Source: Allorhizobium paknamense
GTDB lineage: Bacteria > Pseudomonadota > Alphaproteobacteria > Rhizobiales > Rhizobiaceae
Assembly: GCF_030815125.1 (NCBI RefSeq)
Contig: NZ_JAUSWH010000001.1
Coordinates: 248,001 to 312,000, forward strand
Length of the DNA: 64,000 nucleotides
Reading direction: 5' to 3'
Under the pieces are notes generated by a model. The model saw only the letters and a program-made list of their open reading frames with translations. It made no database searches and was not told the DNA's origin. Positions 1 to 9,722 of the stretch are shown here, piece by piece (the first letter of the stretch is position 1; every line of letters begins with the position of its first letter). Made by a program: the position numbers and the translations under genes.

Positions 1-6
1 TGCCAT
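1..6 (-). CDS. secY: Possible first two codons of secY (cut by window edge)
   Basis: On the minus strand an ATG GCA (Met-Ala) lies at the very edge of the window, just downstream of rplO. In alphaproteobacteria secY, the preprotein translocase channel subunit, normally follows rplO and its product starts Met-Ala. A GAGG about 11 bases upstream could be a weak ribosome-binding site. Only six bases are visible, so the call rests on gene order. Confidence 0.3.
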
Positions 7-92
7 GCAACCAAATGCCTCACCCTCTGCTTTCCGAATCTCCCGGAAGACGGTTTTTACCGTCCGTGGGTCGCGAGGCACACATATGGGAG

Positions 93-125
93 AAAAATCG
101 CCCGGTGTGAAGCACCCCGGGCGAT
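93..125 (-). terminator. Rho-independent terminator or attenuator after rplO
   Basis: Read on the minus strand, the arms ATCGCCCGG and CCGGGCGAT enclose a short loop and are followed by a run of U residues (the A run at 93-97). It lies 12 bases beyond the rplO stop and before the presumed secY start. It would end or partly attenuate transcription of the spc block before secY. Confidence 0.7.
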
Positions 126-136
126 CTCAGTCTTAA

Positions 137-613
137 TTATTCAGCCGATTCGGCAGCGCCGAGCAGCTTGATCGAGCCACCGGCCTTTTCGATCTTCTCA
201 ACAGCGGCCTTGGAAGCACCAACCACTTCCAGAGCGACCTTCACGGTCAATTCACCGTCGGCCAGAACGCGAACACCGTCCTTCGGGCGACGAATCACGC
301 CAGCAGCCTTGAGAGCAGCGGCGTCGATCGTTGCCTTGGCATCGAGCTTGCCAGCATCGATTGCGGTCTGAATGCGGCCGAGCGATACGGTCACGAATTC
401 AGAGGCAAAGATGTTGTTGAAGCCGCGCTTCGGCAGACGGCGATAGATCGGCATCTGACCGCCTTCAAAGCCGTTGATGGCCACGCCGGAACGAGCCTTC
501 TGACCCTTGACGCCGCGACCACCGGTCTTGCCCTTGCCGGAGCCGATACCGCGACCAACGCGGATACGATCCTTGGAGGCGCCTTCGTTGTCCTTGATTT
601 CATTCAGTTTCAT
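137..613 (-). CDS. rplO: 50S ribosomal protein L15
   Basis: L15 is a late-assembling large-subunit protein. The start chosen gives [11 protein letters not shown], the normal N-terminus, and sits just after a strong TCCTCC complement (AGGAGG) ribosome-binding site; a longer reading frame extends to 670 but would overlap rpmD. The glycine- and basic-rich N-terminal part ([15 protein letters not shown]) threads into rRNA, and the C-terminal globular domain follows. At 158 residues it has normal family length. It is the last gene before a terminator-like hairpin in the spc block and follows rpmD, as usual. Confidence 0.97.
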   Translation of the reverse strand: MKLNEIKDNEGASKDRIRVGRGIGSGKGKTGGRGVKGQKARSGVAINGFEGGQMPIYRRLPKRGFNNIFASEFVTVSLGRIQTAIDAGKLDAKATIDAAALKAAGVIRRPKDGVRVLADGELTVKVALEVVGASKAAVEKIEKAGGSIKLLGAAESAE

Positions 614-629
614 GACAAATTCCTCCGTC

Positions 630-830
630 TCACTTCTCGTCGACGACGCGAACGAGATGCTGGACAGCACGGATCATGCCGCGAACCGAAGGCGTATCTT
701 CCAACGTGCGGACCCGGTGCATCTTGTTGAGACCCAGGCCGATCAGCGTCTTGCGCTGAATCTCCGGGCGGCGGATGGGCGAACCGATCTGCTCGATCGT
801 GATCGTCTTCTTTGCTTCAGTCTTAGCCAT
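630..830 (-). CDS. rpmD: 50S ribosomal protein L30
   Basis: L30 is a small large-subunit protein of 66 residues that is absent from some bacterial groups. The family core is visible in the stretch [12 protein letters not shown] followed by LGLNKMHR and the conserved [13 protein letters not shown]. It lies between rpsE and rplO with gaps of 11 and 16 bases, so it is cotranscribed with them and probably translated in series. Nothing about it is unusual. Confidence 0.96.
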   Translation of the reverse strand: MAKTEAKKTITIEQIGSPIRRPEIQRKTLIGLGLNKMHRVRTLEDTPSVRGMIRAVQHLVRVVDEK

Positions 831-841
831 TATCCAGCTCC

Positions 842-1411
842 TTATTCTTCAGAAGCGTTGCCGGATGCGGCGCGACGAGCCTGCAGGGTCGCATACTTCA
901 GGCCACGCTGAGCAGCGATGTCCTTCGGATGTACCTGGTGCTTCAGGGCGTCGAACGTGGCGCGAACCATGTTGTACGGGTTGGAAGAACCCGTGGACTT
1001 GGCAACGACGTCATGCATGCCGAGCGTTTCGAAAACAGCGCGCATAGGACCACCGGCGATGATACCGGTACCGGCCTTGGCGGAGCGCAGCAGAACCTTG
1101 CCGGCGCCGTGACGGCCATTGACGTCGTGATGCAGCGTACGACCATCGCGCAGCGGCACGAAAATCAGATCGCGCTTGGCAGCTTCAGTCGCCTTGCGGA
1201 TCGCTTCCGGAACTTCGCGAGCCTTACCATGGCCGAAACCAACGCGGCCCTTCTGGTCGCCAACGACGACGAGAGCGGCAAAGCCAAAACGACGGCCGCC
1301 CTTTACGACCTTGGCGACGCGATTGATGGCGACCAGCTTGTCGACAAATTCGCTATCGCGCTCTTCACGGTTCTGACGCTCTTCGCGCGAACCACGCTTA
1401 TCCTGTGCCAT
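842..1411 (-). CDS. rpsE: 30S ribosomal protein S5
   Basis: S5 is a small-subunit protein near the mRNA entry channel, involved in decoding fidelity. At 189 residues it matches alphaproteobacterial S5, which has a longer charged N-terminus than the E. coli protein. The dsRNA-binding N-domain contains [18 protein letters not shown], followed by [13 protein letters not shown] and the C-terminal fold with [10 protein letters not shown] terminator-like hairpin lies in the 145-base gap between the upstream rplR and this gene, so its expression may depend on readthrough or on a promoter in that gap. Confidence 0.97.
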   Translation of the reverse strand: MAQDKRGSREERQNREERDSEFVDKLVAINRVAKVVKGGRRFGFAALVVVGDQKGRVGFGHGKAREVPEAIRKATEAAKRDLIFVPLRDGRTLHHDVNGRHGAGKVLLRSAKAGTGIIAGGPMRAVFETLGMHDVVAKSTGSSNPYNMVRATFDALKHQVHPKDIAAQRGLKYATLQARRAASGNASEE

Positions 1412-1519
1412 TGTCCTTTTCCTTTTTCTTTTCCGGGTGCAAACGGCAGTTTACAAAAAATTTCGCCCCTACCCTCTTTCGAGTTTAGGAAGCGAAATCG
1501 AGACACGGGCTAATGCCCT

Positions 1520-1548
1520 AAAAGCGCCCGGATCACAAGACCCGGGCG
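1520..1548 (-). terminator. Terminator-like hairpin between rplR and rpsE
   Basis: On the minus strand a GC-rich stem (CGCCCGGGTC pairing with GATCCGGGCG) is followed by TTTT. It begins about 9 bases after the rplR stop. Spc operons are usually continuous here, so this is either an attenuator, a processing site, or a true terminator with a promoter just downstream. The U run is short, so efficiency is uncertain. Confidence 0.5.
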
Positions 1549-1556
1549 TCAATTTA

Positions 1557-1919
1557 TTAGAAGGACAGACCGCCTTCGCGGGCAGCGTCTGCCAGAGCCT
1601 TGATGCGGCCGTGGTAGATGAAGGCGCCACGATCGAACACGACTTCCGTCACACCGGCTGCGGTGGCGCGCTCGGCGACGAGCTTGCCAACGGCTGCGGC
1701 GGCTGCAACATCGGCGCCCGTCTTCAGCGAAGACTTCAGGCCGGTATCGAGCGTCGAGGCAGCGGCCAGCGTGCGGCCTGCCACGTCATCGATGACCTGG
1801 GCGTAAATGTTCTTCGAAGAGCGATGTACCGACAGACGCGGACGGCCATTGGCCACCGCCTTGATCTGACGCCGTACGCGGTTGGCACGACGAACAAGTG
1901 CTTCTTTTCTGCTTGCCAT
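1557..1919 (-). CDS. rplR: 50S ribosomal protein L18
   Basis: L18 binds 5S rRNA together with L5 and L25 in the central protuberance. The 120-residue product shows the family pattern: a basic N-terminus ([13 protein letters not shown]), then [20 protein letters not shown], and the C-terminal GGLSF-type ending. It starts 12 bases after rplF and has the usual rplF-rplR-rpsE order. A terminator-like hairpin follows closely. Confidence 0.97.
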   Translation of the reverse strand: MASRKEALVRRANRVRRQIKAVANGRPRLSVHRSSKNIYAQVIDDVAGRTLAAASTLDTGLKSSLKTGADVAAAAAVGKLVAERATAAGVTEVVFDRGAFIYHGRIKALADAAREGGLSF

Positions 1920-1931
1920 TTCGCGCGTTCC

Positions 1932-2465
1932 TTACTTCTTCTTGCCTTCTTTGCGGACAATCCGCTCTTCGGCATACTTGACGCCCTTGCCCTTGTAGGG
2001 CTCGGGGTCGCGATATTCGCGGATCTCGGCAGCGACCTGACCGACCTGCTGCTTGTCAATCCCCGAAACCACGATTTCCGTCGGCTTCGGAACGGCAATG
2101 GTGATGCCCTGCGGGGGCTCATAAACCACGTCGTGCGAGAAACCGAGAGCCAGTTGCAGGTTCTTGCCCTGCATGGCGGCACGGTAACCGACGCCGTTAA
2201 TTTCGAGCTTGCGCTCATAGCCGTCCTTGACACCCTTCAGGATGTTCTCGACCATCGTGCGGGACATGCCCCACTTGGAACGAGCTTCCTTGCTGTCGTT
2301 GAGCGGCTTGACAACAACAGCGTTGTTCTCGAGCGACACGGAGATGTCGTCATTCGCGACGAAGAAAAGTTCACCCTTCGGACCCTTGGCGGTGACCTTC
2401 TGGCCTTCGACAGCCGCCGTCACACCTGCAGGAACCTGAACGGGCTTTTTACCGATACGAGACAT
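1932..2465 (-). CDS. rplF: 50S ribosomal protein L6
   Basis: L6 lies near the factor-binding region of the large subunit. At 177 residues it has the standard length and two tandem L6 domains. The start [15 protein letters not shown] is canonical. The C-terminal signature [14 protein letters not shown] is intact, with the basic tail VRKEGKKK. Gaps to rpsH and rplR are 42 and 12 bases, consistent with cotranscription. Confidence 0.97.
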   Translation of the reverse strand: MSRIGKKPVQVPAGVTAAVEGQKVTAKGPKGELFFVANDDISVSLENNAVVVKPLNDSKEARSKWGMSRTMVENILKGVKDGYERKLEINGVGYRAAMQGKNLQLALGFSHDVVYEPPQGITIAVPKPTEIVVSGIDKQQVGQVAAEIREYRDPEPYKGKGVKYAEERIVRKEGKKK

Positions 2466-2507
2466 GTTTTTATCCTGTCTGTTCGTTAGGGAGATCTCCG
2501 CGCTGTC

Positions 2508-2906
2508 TTAGAAGACAGAGCAGAGAACCTCGCCGCCAACATTCTGTTCGCGAGCCTGATGATCAGCCATAACGCCCTTCGGAGTGGACAGAATGGTGAT
2601 ACCAAGGCCGTTCGCGACCTGCGGGATGGACTTAACCGAGACATAAACCCGGCGGCCCGGCTTCGAAACACGACCGATTTCGCGGATGACCGAAGCACCT
2701 TCGTAGTACTTCAGTTCAATCGTGAACTCGGACTTGCCATTGCCGTAATCGACCTGGGAGTAACCGCGGATGTAGCCTTCAGCCTGAAGGACGTCCAGAA
2801 CGCGGGCACGGAGCTTGGAGGCCGGCGTGGATACCGAAGCCTTGCGGCGAGCGGCACCATTCCGGATGCGGGTGAGCATATCGCCCAACGGATCAGTCAT
2901 CGTCAT
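2508..2906 (-). CDS. rpsH: 30S ribosomal protein S8
   Basis: S8 binds helix 21 of 16S rRNA and, in E. coli, is the translational repressor of the spc operon. The 132-residue protein begins [16 protein letters not shown], the standard N-terminus, and has the C-terminal signature [14 protein letters not shown] and a final EVLCSVF. Order rpsN-rpsH-rplF is conserved. I see no obvious S8-binding mimic near rplE, but I could not fold the RNA. Confidence 0.97.
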   Translation of the reverse strand: MTMTDPLGDMLTRIRNGAARRKASVSTPASKLRARVLDVLQAEGYIRGYSQVDYGNGKSEFTIELKYYEGASVIREIGRVSKPGRRVYVSVKSIPQVANGLGITILSTPKGVMADHQAREQNVGGEVLCSVF

Positions 2907-2919
2907 GTTACCCGTCTCC

Positions 2920-3225
2920 TTACCAGCTCGACTTCACAACGCCCGGCACCTTGCCGAGGTTGCCAAGCTCGCGAAGCGCGATACGCGACATCTTGAGCTT
3001 GCGATAGAATGCACGCGGGCGACCGGTGACTTCGCAACGGTTGCGAATACGGGTCTTGGAGCCATCGCGCGGCAGTTCTGCCAGCTTCAGGGTGGCTTTG
3101 AACCGCTCTTCGATGGAAAGAGACTGGTTCATGATGACCGCCTTAAGGGCAGCACGCTTTTCGGCCTGCTGAGCGACGGTCTTGCGGCGGCGCTTATTCT
3201 TTTCGATTGCGCTTGTCTTCGCCAT
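2920..3225 (-). CDS. rpsN: 30S ribosomal protein S14 (zinc-free type)
   Basis: S14 is a small-subunit head protein. The 101-residue length and the absence of a CxxC...CxxC pair show this is the longer C-minus type, which does not need zinc. The conserved C-terminal stretch [19 protein letters not shown] is present, in which only one Cys remains. It lies between rplE and rpsH in the normal spc order. Confidence 0.97.
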   Translation of the reverse strand: MAKTSAIEKNKRRRKTVAQQAEKRAALKAVIMNQSLSIEERFKATLKLAELPRDGSKTRIRNRCEVTGRPRAFYRKLKMSRIALRELGNLGKVPGVVKSSW

Positions 3226-3258
3226 ATCGAAGTTCCTCTTCTACGCTCGTCGTTACGG

Positions 3259-3816
3259 TTACTGACGGAACGGGAAGTTGAACTCTTTCAGAAGAGCCCG
3301 AGCTTCGTCGTCCTTGGTGGCCGTCGTGCAAACGATGATGTCCATGCCCCACATCTGATCAACCTTGTCGTAGTTGATCTCAGGGAACACAATGTGTTCC
3401 TTGATGCCCATGGCGAAGTTGCCACGGCCGTCAAAGCTCTTCGGGTTCAGACCACGGAAGTCGCGAACGCGCGGCAGCGCGATGTTGACCAGGCGATCCA
3501 GGAACTCGTACATGCGGGCGCCGCGAAGAGTAACCTTCGCACCGATCGGCATGCCTTCGCGGACCTTGAAGCCAGCGATGGAGTTGCGTGCGCGGGTGAT
3601 CACCGGCTTCTGACCTGCAATGGCTGCGAGGTCGGCAGCAGCAACAGTGGGCTTCTTGGAGTCAGCGGTTGCCTCGCCCACACCCATGTTGATCACGATC
3701 TTTTCGATCTTCGGGATCTGCATCTCGTTGGCGTAGGAGAACTGCTCCTGCATAGCCTTACGGATACGGCTTACATATTCAACCTTGAGCCGGGGCTCGT
3801 ACTTGGTCTCAGCCAT
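3259..3816 (-). CDS. rplE: 50S ribosomal protein L5
   Basis: L5 binds 5S rRNA and contacts P-site tRNA through the central protuberance. The 185-residue product contains the family signature [13 protein letters not shown] and the C-terminal FNFPFRQ. The start [11 protein letters not shown] is the usual alphaproteobacterial one. Its first eight bases overlap the end of rplX, suggesting translational coupling between L24 and L5. Confidence 0.97.
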   Translation of the reverse strand: MAETKYEPRLKVEYVSRIRKAMQEQFSYANEMQIPKIEKIVINMGVGEATADSKKPTVAAADLAAIAGQKPVITRARNSIAGFKVREGMPIGAKVTLRGARMYEFLDRLVNIALPRVRDFRGLNPKSFDGRGNFAMGIKEHIVFPEINYDKVDQMWGMDIIVCTTATKDDEARALLKEFNFPFRQ

Positions 3817-4117
3817 CGATCACATCTCCCGAACGCTTGGCAAAACGAACCTTCTTGCCGTCAACGACCTTGAAGCCAACGCGCGTCGGCTTGCCGTCCT
3901 TGTCGACGATGGAGAGGTTGGACAGATGGATCGGAGCTTCCTTGCTCACGATGCCAGCTTCCTGGCTCTGCGTCTGGCGCTGGTGGCGCTTTACGACGTT
4001 GATACCGCGAACGACCGCACGGTCTTCCTTCGGCAGAACCTGCAGAACTTCGCCAGACTGGCCCTTGTCCTTGCCGGTGAGTACGACGACCTTGTCGCCC
4101 TTACGAATCTTTTGCAT
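3809..4117 (-). CDS. rplX: 50S ribosomal protein L24
   Basis: L24 is an assembly initiator that binds the 5' end of 23S rRNA through a KOW domain ([18 protein letters not shown], near residues 6-23). Two in-frame ATGs occur, at 4123 and 4117. The second is preferred because the AGGAG upstream is then about 8 bases away and the product starts MQKIRKGDK as in relatives (102 residues). The 3' end overlaps rplE by eight bases. Confidence 0.96.
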   Translation of the reverse strand: MQKIRKGDKVVVLTGKDKGQSGEVLQVLPKEDRAVVRGINVVKRHQRQTQSQEAGIVSKEAPIHLSNLSIVDKDGKPTRVGFKVVDGKKVRFAKRSGDVIDG

Positions 4118-4129
4118 CGTCATCGCTCC

Positions 4130-4498
4130 TTACAGGACTTCCGGAGCCAGCGAGATGATCTTCATGTGGTTCTTGGCGCGAAGTTCGCGCGGAACCGGTC
4201 CGAAGATACGCGTGCCGATCGGCTCTTTCTTGTTGTCGATAAGAACAGCTGCGTTGTTATCGAAACGAATGACGCTGCCATCGGGGCGGCGGATGTCCTT
4301 GGCGGTGCGAACGACAACCGCCTTCATCACGTCACCCTTCTTTACGCGGCCGCGCGGAATAGCTTCCTTGATCGAAACGACGATAATGTCGCCGACCGAA
4401 GCATACTTGCGCTTGGAGCCGCCCAGCACCTTGATGCACATGACACGACGCGCGCCGGAATTATCGGCAACGTCGAGGTTAGTCTGCATCTGAATCAT
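4130..4498 (-). CDS. rplN: 50S ribosomal protein L14
   Basis: L14 is a highly conserved large-subunit protein at the subunit interface. The 122 residues begin [19 protein letters not shown] and carry the family signature [15 protein letters not shown] and the C-terminal SLAPEVL. It is the first gene of the classical spc block. The 319-base gap before it, unusually long for this cluster, corresponds to the E. coli S10/spc operon boundary. Confidence 0.97.
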   Translation of the reverse strand: MIQMQTNLDVADNSGARRVMCIKVLGGSKRKYASVGDIIVVSIKEAIPRGRVKKGDVMKAVVVRTAKDIRRPDGSVIRFDNNAAVLIDNKKEPIGTRIFGPVPRELRAKNHMKIISLAPEVL

Positions 4499-4817
4499 GT
4501 CAGGTCGCCTTCTCGTTATACTGGACCGGTTGGGCCAAAGCCCCCTAATCCAGCCTCTGGATTACTTACCACGTCAAACCCGTCCGTGACGGGAAGGACG
4601 CTGTAATAGCTTGATGCGCACCGATTCGCTGCCTGGAAAGGCAACAAATGTGCGCGGGAATTGGAGCGAAGGGGGATCTTGCCAAGGCGGTTTCCTCTGA
4701 GGGACCTTCCCTGCGCTCAAAGCAAAAGAACGCCCTTGCGAGCGTTCATGCGCCGTTGCGGTGCTTCATACAGATTTTTGGCCGAAGCGCAAGGGCTCCG
4801 GCCAAAATCTCTGCAAA
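4499..4817 (-). promoter_or_regulatory. Long spacer between rpsQ and rplN (S10/spc boundary)
   Basis: This 319-base gap holds no credible gene; short frames here lack ribosomal-type composition. Right after rpsQ it has a stem (AGATTTTGGCCG with CGGCCAAAAATCT, 4772-4810), then a terminator-like hairpin (4723-4747). A promoter for rplN would be expected in the remaining 200 bases. A TTGACG is present at 4572-4577 on the minus strand, but I see no convincing -10 at the right distance. Confidence 0.5.
4723..4747 (-). terminator. Terminator-like hairpin after rpsQ
   Basis: On the minus strand GAACGC and GCGTTC form a short stem around an 8-base loop, followed by TTTTG. It would end the S10 transcript before the spc block. 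The stem is only six pairs, so it may be weak; the larger stem at 4772-4810 just upstream may contribute. Confidence 0.45.
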
Positions 4818-5054
4818 TCAGGCCTGGGCGGCAACGACCGTCCAGCGCTTGTCCTTGGAGATCGGTGCGCATTCCTCGATAGAAACCACGTCACCAACCT
4901 TGTACTGGTTGTTCTCGTCATGCGCCTTGTACTTCTTCGACCGGCGAACGGTCTTCTGAAGCAGCGGGTGAGCGAAACGGCGCTCGACGCGGACAACAAC
5001 GGTCTTGTCGTTCTTGTCGCTGACAACTACGCCCTGCAGAATGCGTTTCGGCAT
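4818..5054 (-). CDS. rpsQ: 30S ribosomal protein S17
   Basis: S17 is a primary 16S rRNA-binding protein with an OB fold. The 78-residue product carries the conserved core [19 protein letters not shown] and the signature [18 protein letters not shown]. It follows rpmC by 12 bases and ends the classical S10 gene order; the next gene, rplN, is 319 bases away behind terminator-like hairpins. Confidence 0.97.
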   Translation of the reverse strand: MPKRILQGVVVSDKNDKTVVVRVERRFAHPLLQKTVRRSKKYKAHDENNQYKVGDVVSIEECAPISKDKRWTVVAAQA

Positions 5055-5066
5055 ATTTTTCTTCCT

Positions 5067-5267
5067 TTAGGCCTTGGCTTCTGCCGCCTTCTGGCGGGCA
5101 ATGGTTTTCACGCGGGCGATGTCCTTGCGAACTTCGTTGATGCGGGAGGACTTTTCCAGCTGACCGGTTGCCTTCTGGAAGCGCAGGTTGAACTGCTCCT
5201 TCTTCAGCTTGGCCAGCTCGTCCTTCAACTGATCGGCGCTCATGGCGCGAACCTCTGCGGCTTTCAT
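5067..5267 (-). CDS. rpmC: 50S ribosomal protein L29
   Basis: L29 sits at the polypeptide exit and forms part of the docking site for trigger factor and SRP. The 66-residue helical hairpin protein starts [18 protein letters not shown] and contains the family signature [15 protein letters not shown]. It is sandwiched between rplP and rpsQ with 12-base gaps on both sides. Confidence 0.97.
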   Translation of the reverse strand: MKAAEVRAMSADQLKDELAKLKKEQFNLRFQKATGQLEKSSRINEVRKDIARVKTIARQKAAEAKA

Positions 5268-5279
5268 GGGCTTTGATCC

Positions 5280-5693
5280 TTACTCTGCGATGCGCTGTAC
5301 AAAGCGCGTTTTGACCGAGAGCTTGGCTGCGCCCAGGCGCAGAGCCTCACGAGCGATTTCCTCGCTCACGCCATCGATCTCGAACATCATACGGCCGGGC
5401 TTTACGCGGCATGCCCAGTACTCGACAGAGCCCTTACCCTTACCCATACGGACTTCGGTGGGCTTTGCGGTGACCGGAACATCCGGGAAAACACGGATCC
5501 ACACGCGGCCGGCGCGCTTCATGTAGCGGGTGATCGCGCGGCGGGCCGCTTCGATTTCCCGTGCATTCACGCGGTTCGGCTCCTGAGCCTTAAGGCCGAA
5601 TTCGCCAAAAGCCAGTTCAAAACCACCCTTGGCTACGCCCTTGATGCGGCCCTTGAACTGCTTGCGATACTTGGTACGCTTTGGCTGCAACAT
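5280..5693 (-). CDS. rplP: 50S ribosomal protein L16
   Basis: L16 organises the A-site region of the large subunit. At 137 residues it has the standard length and begins [16 protein letters not shown]. The signatures [19 protein letters not shown] and [15 protein letters not shown] are present. The 38-base gap to rpsC and 12-base gap to rpmC fit the S10 operon. Confidence 0.97.
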   Translation of the reverse strand: MLQPKRTKYRKQFKGRIKGVAKGGFELAFGEFGLKAQEPNRVNAREIEAARRAITRYMKRAGRVWIRVFPDVPVTAKPTEVRMGKGKGSVEYWACRVKPGRMMFEIDGVSEEIAREALRLGAAKLSVKTRFVQRIAE

Positions 5694-5731
5694 TTTCTTA
5701 CTTCTCCGAGCTTATCTTTCGCCAGCGTCAA

Positions 5732-6454
5732 TCAAGCGTTTTCGCGACGGCGCTCGCCGCGTTCACGGCTTGGGGCGCCCTGATTGTCACCTTCGAGCGA
5801 GCGGCGTTCAGAGGCCATTGGATCGTGCTCAAGGATTTCGCCCTTGAAGATCCAGACCTTGATGCCGCAGATGCCGTAAGCGGTTTCAGCTTCGGCCGTA
5901 CCGTAGTCGATGTCGGCGCGCAGCGTATGCAGCGGCACGCGACCTTCGCGGTACCATTCCGTACGGGCGATTTCAGCCCCGCCGAGACGGCCTGCGCAGG
6001 TGATCTTGATGCCTTCGGCACCCAGACGCATGGCAGACTGAACGGCGCGTTTCATGGCGCGACGGAAAGCGATACGACGCTCAAGCTGCTGGGCGATCGA
6101 CTGAGCAACCAGCGTAGCGTCGGTTTCCGGCTTGCGCACTTCAACAATGTTGAGGTGCGTTTCGGAGTTCGTCATTTCGGAAAGCTTCTTGCGCAGCTTT
6201 TCGATGTCCGCACCCTTTTTGCCGATGATCAGACCCGGACGAGCCGAGTGGATCGTGACGCGGCACTTCTTGTGCGGACGCTCGATCACCACCTTGGCGA
6301 TACCGGCCTGCTTCAGTTCCTGCATCACGTATTTACGGATCTTCAGGTCTTCGTGCAGAAGCTGACCGTATTCCGCGTTGTCGGCGAACCAACGGCTATC
6401 CCAGGTGCGGTTGATGCCCAGACGGAAACCGATCGGATTGATTTTCTGACCCAT
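5732..6454 (-). CDS. rpsC: 30S ribosomal protein S3
   Basis: S3 forms part of the mRNA entry tunnel and its helicase centre. The 240-residue protein has the N-terminal [14 protein letters not shown], a KH domain with [14 protein letters not shown], and the C-terminal domain with [17 protein letters not shown]. The tail is hydrophilic and rich in Arg and Glu, as in other rhizobia. Its ATG overlaps the rplV stop (TAATG), indicating coupling. Confidence 0.97.
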   Translation of the reverse strand: MGQKINPIGFRLGINRTWDSRWFADNAEYGQLLHEDLKIRKYVMQELKQAGIAKVVIERPHKKCRVTIHSARPGLIIGKKGADIEKLRKKLSEMTNSETHLNIVEVRKPETDATLVAQSIAQQLERRIAFRRAMKRAVQSAMRLGAEGIKITCAGRLGGAEIARTEWYREGRVPLHTLRADIDYGTAEAETAYGICGIKVWIFKGEILEHDPMASERRSLEGDNQGAPSRERGERRRENA

Positions 6455-6843
6455 TATGCGGCCTCCCCATTGGCTTCAACTTCGCGAACAACGATCGTCA
6501 GATGCGCGAAGGGCTTTTCGACGCGGGATGCGCGGCCACGGCCACGGGCGTGGAAACGCTTCATCACGATCGACTTGCCAACATAGGCCTCGGCAACGAT
6601 CAGCTGATCGACGTCGAGGTCATGGTTGTTTTCAGCGTTGGCGATTGCAGACTCGAGGGTCTTCTTGACCGTGTCGGCAATGCGCTTGCGAGAAAAGGTC
6701 AGATCGGCCAGAGCGCGATCAACCTTCTTGCCGCGGATCATCGCGGCAACCAGGTTGAGCTTCTGGGGGCTGACGCGGAGCGTACGCGCAACGGCCTGCG
6801 CCTCGTTGTCCTTCAGCCGACGTTCGGCTTTTGCCTTACCCAT
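6454..6843 (-). CDS. rplV: 50S ribosomal protein L22
   Basis: L22 lines the peptide exit tunnel with a long beta hairpin. The 129-residue product has the rRNA-binding start [20 protein letters not shown] and the C-terminal hairpin region containing [13 protein letters not shown], with the signature AHLTIVVRE. Mutations in this hairpin can give macrolide resistance; I see no deletion there. It is coupled to rpsC by a one-base overlap. Confidence 0.97.
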   Translation of the reverse strand: MGKAKAERRLKDNEAQAVARTLRVSPQKLNLVAAMIRGKKVDRALADLTFSRKRIADTVKKTLESAIANAENNHDLDVDQLIVAEAYVGKSIVMKRFHARGRGRASRVEKPFAHLTIVVREVEANGEAA

Positions 6844-6845
6844 CG

Positions 6846-7124
6846 TTACTTCCTCTTCGCCTTCTTGTCCGCGCCGTGACCGTAATAGGTACGGGTGGGA
6901 GCGAATTCACCGAACTTGTGGCCAACCATGTCTTCGTTGACGCTGACCGGGATGTGCTTGCTGCCGTTGTAGACGCCGAATGTCAGGCCTACGAACTGCG
7001 GCAGGATGGTAGAGCGACGGCTCCACATCTTGATGACTTCACTGCGGCCGCTTTCACGAACCTTCTCAGCCTTCTTGAGAAGGTAGCCGTCAACAAACGG
7101 GCCTTTCCATACTGAACGAGCCAT
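6846..7124 (-). CDS. rpsS: 30S ribosomal protein S19
   Basis: S19 sits in the small-subunit head with S13 and contacts tRNA. At 92 residues it has normal length; the start [16 protein letters not shown] is canonical and the signature HVPV-type region reads [18 protein letters not shown]. It precedes rplV by 2 bases and follows rplB by 15. Confidence 0.97.
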   Translation of the reverse strand: MARSVWKGPFVDGYLLKKAEKVRESGRSEVIKMWSRRSTILPQFVGLTFGVYNGSKHIPVSVNEDMVGHKFGEFAPTRTYYGHGADKKAKRK

Positions 7125-7139
7125 TTCTGACTACCTCTC

Positions 7140-7976
7140 TTACTTCTTCTTCTGGTGGCGAGAACGCATGATGAACTTGTCGGTCGACTTGTTCTTGCGC
7201 GTGCGCTTGCCCTTGGTCGGCTTGCCCCACGGGGTAACCGGGTGACGGCCACCGGAGGTGCGGCCTTCACCACCACCGTGCGGGTGGTCGACCGGGTTCA
7301 TGACAACACCGCGGTTATGCGGGGTCTTACCGCGCCAGCGGGTACGACCGGCCTTGCCGTCGTTGATGTTGCCGTGGTCCGGGTTGGAAACAGCGCCAAC
7401 CGTGGCCAGGCAGGAACCCGGAACGAGACGCTGCTCGCCGGAGTTCAGGCGAAGGATCGCCATGCCTGCATCGCGACCGACCAGCTGAACGTAGGTGCCA
7501 GCCGAACGAGCGATCTGACCACCCTTGCCGGGCTTCATTTCAACGTTGTGAACGATCGAGCCAACCGGGATGTACTGCAGCGGCATGGTGTTGCCGGGCT
7601 TGACGTCCACAGCCTTGTCCGAAGCAATGACCTTGTCGCCGACAGCAAGGCGCTGCGGAGCCAGGATATAGGCCTGCTCACCATCGGTATAGGTGATCAG
7701 CGCGATGAACGCGGTCCGGTTCGGGTCATATTCCAGACGCTCGACCGTGCCTTCAACGTCGAACTTGCGACGCTTGAAGTCTACCAGGCGGTAGCTGCGC
7801 TTGTGACCGCCGCCGATGAAGCGGGCGGTGATGCGACCGAAGTTGTTACGGCCACCGCTCTTCGACAGACCTTCGGTCAGAGTCTTGACCGGCTTGCCCT
7901 TCCAGAGCCCCGAACGGTCAACGATGACCAGCTGACGCTGGCTCGGAGTCGTGGGATTGAAGCTTTTCAATGCCAT
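7140..7976 (-). CDS. rplB: 50S ribosomal protein L2
   Basis: L2 is needed for subunit association and supports the peptidyl transferase centre. The 278-residue protein begins [15 protein letters not shown], has the central [22 protein letters not shown] region, and the invariant C-terminal stretch [17 protein letters not shown] that contains the functionally important His. It ends in a basic tail. Order rplW-rplB-rpsS is standard. Confidence 0.97.
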   Translation of the reverse strand: MALKSFNPTTPSQRQLVIVDRSGLWKGKPVKTLTEGLSKSGGRNNFGRITARFIGGGHKRSYRLVDFKRRKFDVEGTVERLEYDPNRTAFIALITYTDGEQAYILAPQRLAVGDKVIASDKAVDVKPGNTMPLQYIPVGSIVHNVEMKPGKGGQIARSAGTYVQLVGRDAGMAILRLNSGEQRLVPGSCLATVGAVSNPDHGNINDGKAGRTRWRGKTPHNRGVVMNPVDHPHGGGEGRTSGGRHPVTPWGKPTKGKRTRKNKSTDKFIMRSRHQKKK

Positions 7977-7987
7977 TTTTCTGTTCC

Positions 7988-8281
7988 TCAGAGACCGGTG
8001 GTGACGTCGATGGACTGACCCTCGGCGAGCGTAACGATCGCCTTCTTCACGTCCTTCTGCTTACCGGCGAAACCGCGGAAACGCTTGATCTTGCCCTTGC
8101 GGACGAGCGTGTTCACGGCCGTGACCTTGACACCGAAGAGTGCTTCTACGGCAGCCTTGATTTCAGGCTTGGAAGCAGTCTTGGCAACGTTGAAGACCAC
8201 CTGGTTCTGTTCCGATACCAGAGTGGACTTTTCCGTGATCGAAGGAGATACGATCACGTCGTAGTGGCGAAGATCAGTCAT
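7988..8281 (-). CDS. rplW: 50S ribosomal protein L23
   Basis: L23 is the main exit-tunnel docking protein for trigger factor and SRP. The 97 residues contain the family pattern [19 protein letters not shown], then the loop that reaches into the tunnel and [15 protein letters not shown]. The start codon overlaps the rplD stop by four bases (ATGA), which points to coupled translation. Confidence 0.97.
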   Translation of the reverse strand: MTDLRHYDVIVSPSITEKSTLVSEQNQVVFNVAKTASKPEIKAAVEALFGVKVTAVNTLVRKGKIKRFRGFAGKQKDVKKAIVTLAEGQSIDVTTGL

Positions 8282-8898
8282 TTGAACCGCTCCTCCAGAG
8301 CTTCAACCGCAGCCTTGGAAAGCACGAGCTTGCCGCGACGCAGGATGTCGTAAACATTGATGCCCTGGACCGGGAGAACATCGACATTCGGGATGTTCTG
8401 GGCTGCGAGCTTGAAATTGCTGTCGAGTTCAGCGCCGCCGATTACCAGCGCATTGCTGAGGCCGAGAGCTTCGAACGAACCGACGAGCGCCTTGGTCTTG
8501 GCTTCTGCAGCAACCAGCTGATCGACGATGATCAGTTCGTCAGCCTTGAGCTTTGCCGACAGAGCGTGACGCAGAGCGAGCGCACGAACCTTCTTCGGCA
8601 GATCGATCTCGTGGCTGCGGACAACCGGACCATGAGCCTTACCACCGCCGCGGAACTGCGGAGCGCGGGCAGAATGGTGACGAGCGCGACCCGTGCCCTT
8701 CTGCTTGTACATCTTCGAGCCGGTGCGGGAGACTTCCGAACGGCCCTTGGACTTGTGCGTGCCCTGCTGCTTCTTGGCGAGCTGCCAGCGGATCATGCGG
8801 GCAATGATGTCTTCACGCGGCTCGAGGCCGAAAATGGCGTCGGACAGAGAAACCTTGCCTGCGTCCTTGCCATCGAGTGTCTTGACGTTGAGTTCCAT
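8278..8898 (-). CDS. rplD: 50S ribosomal protein L4
   Basis: L4 lines the exit tunnel and, in E. coli, regulates the S10 operon. The 206-residue protein has the extended tunnel loop rich in Gly and basic residues ([23 protein letters not shown] near residues 60-80), and the globular domain with NALVIGG. It overlaps rplW by four bases and follows rplC by 11. The 171-base spacer upstream of rplC is a possible leader but no regulatory fold was identified. Confidence 0.97.
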   Translation of the reverse strand: MELNVKTLDGKDAGKVSLSDAIFGLEPREDIIARMIRWQLAKKQQGTHKSKGRSEVSRTGSKMYKQKGTGRARHHSARAPQFRGGGKAHGPVVRSHEIDLPKKVRALALRHALSAKLKADELIIVDQLVAAEAKTKALVGSFEALGLSNALVIGGAELDSNFKLAAQNIPNVDVLPVQGINVYDILRRGKLVLSKAAVEALEERFK

Positions 8899-8909
8899 AA
8901 CGGGCTCCC

Positions 8910-9551
8910 TTACTTCGCAGCCGACTTGACGGCGTCGCGCACGATGATCCAGGAACCCTTGGAGCCGGGAACAGCGCCCTTCACAAGGATCAGACCGCGA
9001 TCTTCATCGGTCGAAACGACTTCGAGATTCTGGGTGGTGACGCGCGTCTGGCCCATGTGACCAGCCATGCGCTTGCCCTTCCAAACGCGGCCCGGATCCT
9101 GGTTCGAACCCGTCGAACCGTGCGAACGGTGCGAGATCGAAACGCCGTGCGTTGCGCGAAGACCACCGAAGTTGTGACGCTTCATGGCACCGGCAAAACC
9201 CTTACCGATCGTGGTGCCGGTAACGTCGACGAGCTGACCGGCAGCAAAGTGACCGGCGGTAAGCTGCGAACCAACCTCGATGAGGTTGTCTTCCGTCACC
9301 CGGAACTCGACCAGCTTGGCCTTGGGCTCGACATTGGCGGCTGCGAAATTGCCGCGCATGGCCTTGGACGTATTCTTGACCTTGGCCTGACCAGCACCGA
9401 GCTGAACAGCGGTGTAGCCGTGCTTGTCTACGGTGCGCTGAGCAACCACCTGGCAGTTATCCAAGCGCAGTACCGTCACCGGGATATGCTCGCCGGCGTC
9501 ATTATAGACCCGGGTCATCCCTACTTTCTGTGCAATAACACCTGAACGCAT
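8910..9551 (-). CDS. rplC: 50S ribosomal protein L3
   Basis: L3 is an early assembly protein whose loop approaches the peptidyl transferase centre. The 213-residue product starts [16 protein letters not shown] and carries the signature [24 protein letters not shown] and the region [23 protein letters not shown]. It is the second gene of the S10 block, 171 bases after rpsJ; that spacer holds no gene I can support. Confidence 0.97.
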   Translation of the reverse strand: MRSGVIAQKVGMTRVYNDAGEHIPVTVLRLDNCQVVAQRTVDKHGYTAVQLGAGQAKVKNTSKAMRGNFAAANVEPKAKLVEFRVTEDNLIEVGSQLTAGHFAAGQLVDVTGTTIGKGFAGAMKRHNFGGLRATHGVSISHRSHGSTGSNQDPGRVWKGKRMAGHMGQTRVTTQNLEVVSTDEDRGLILVKGAVPGSKGSWIIVRDAVKSAAK

Positions 9552-9722
9552 AGGTTCATTCCTCTTGAGAGTCCCGTCGAGGCTTCACAGCCCGGACTTG
9601 CCTCTTTGTTTAAGGATTCCATTCCAGCCCTTCCGGACCTTCAGGTTTCCCGTTTCGAGAAGACGTTGGCAGGTCTTGCCACGTACCTTCCTTGTTATTA
9701 CGGCTCTCGCCGGAATTTCTTC

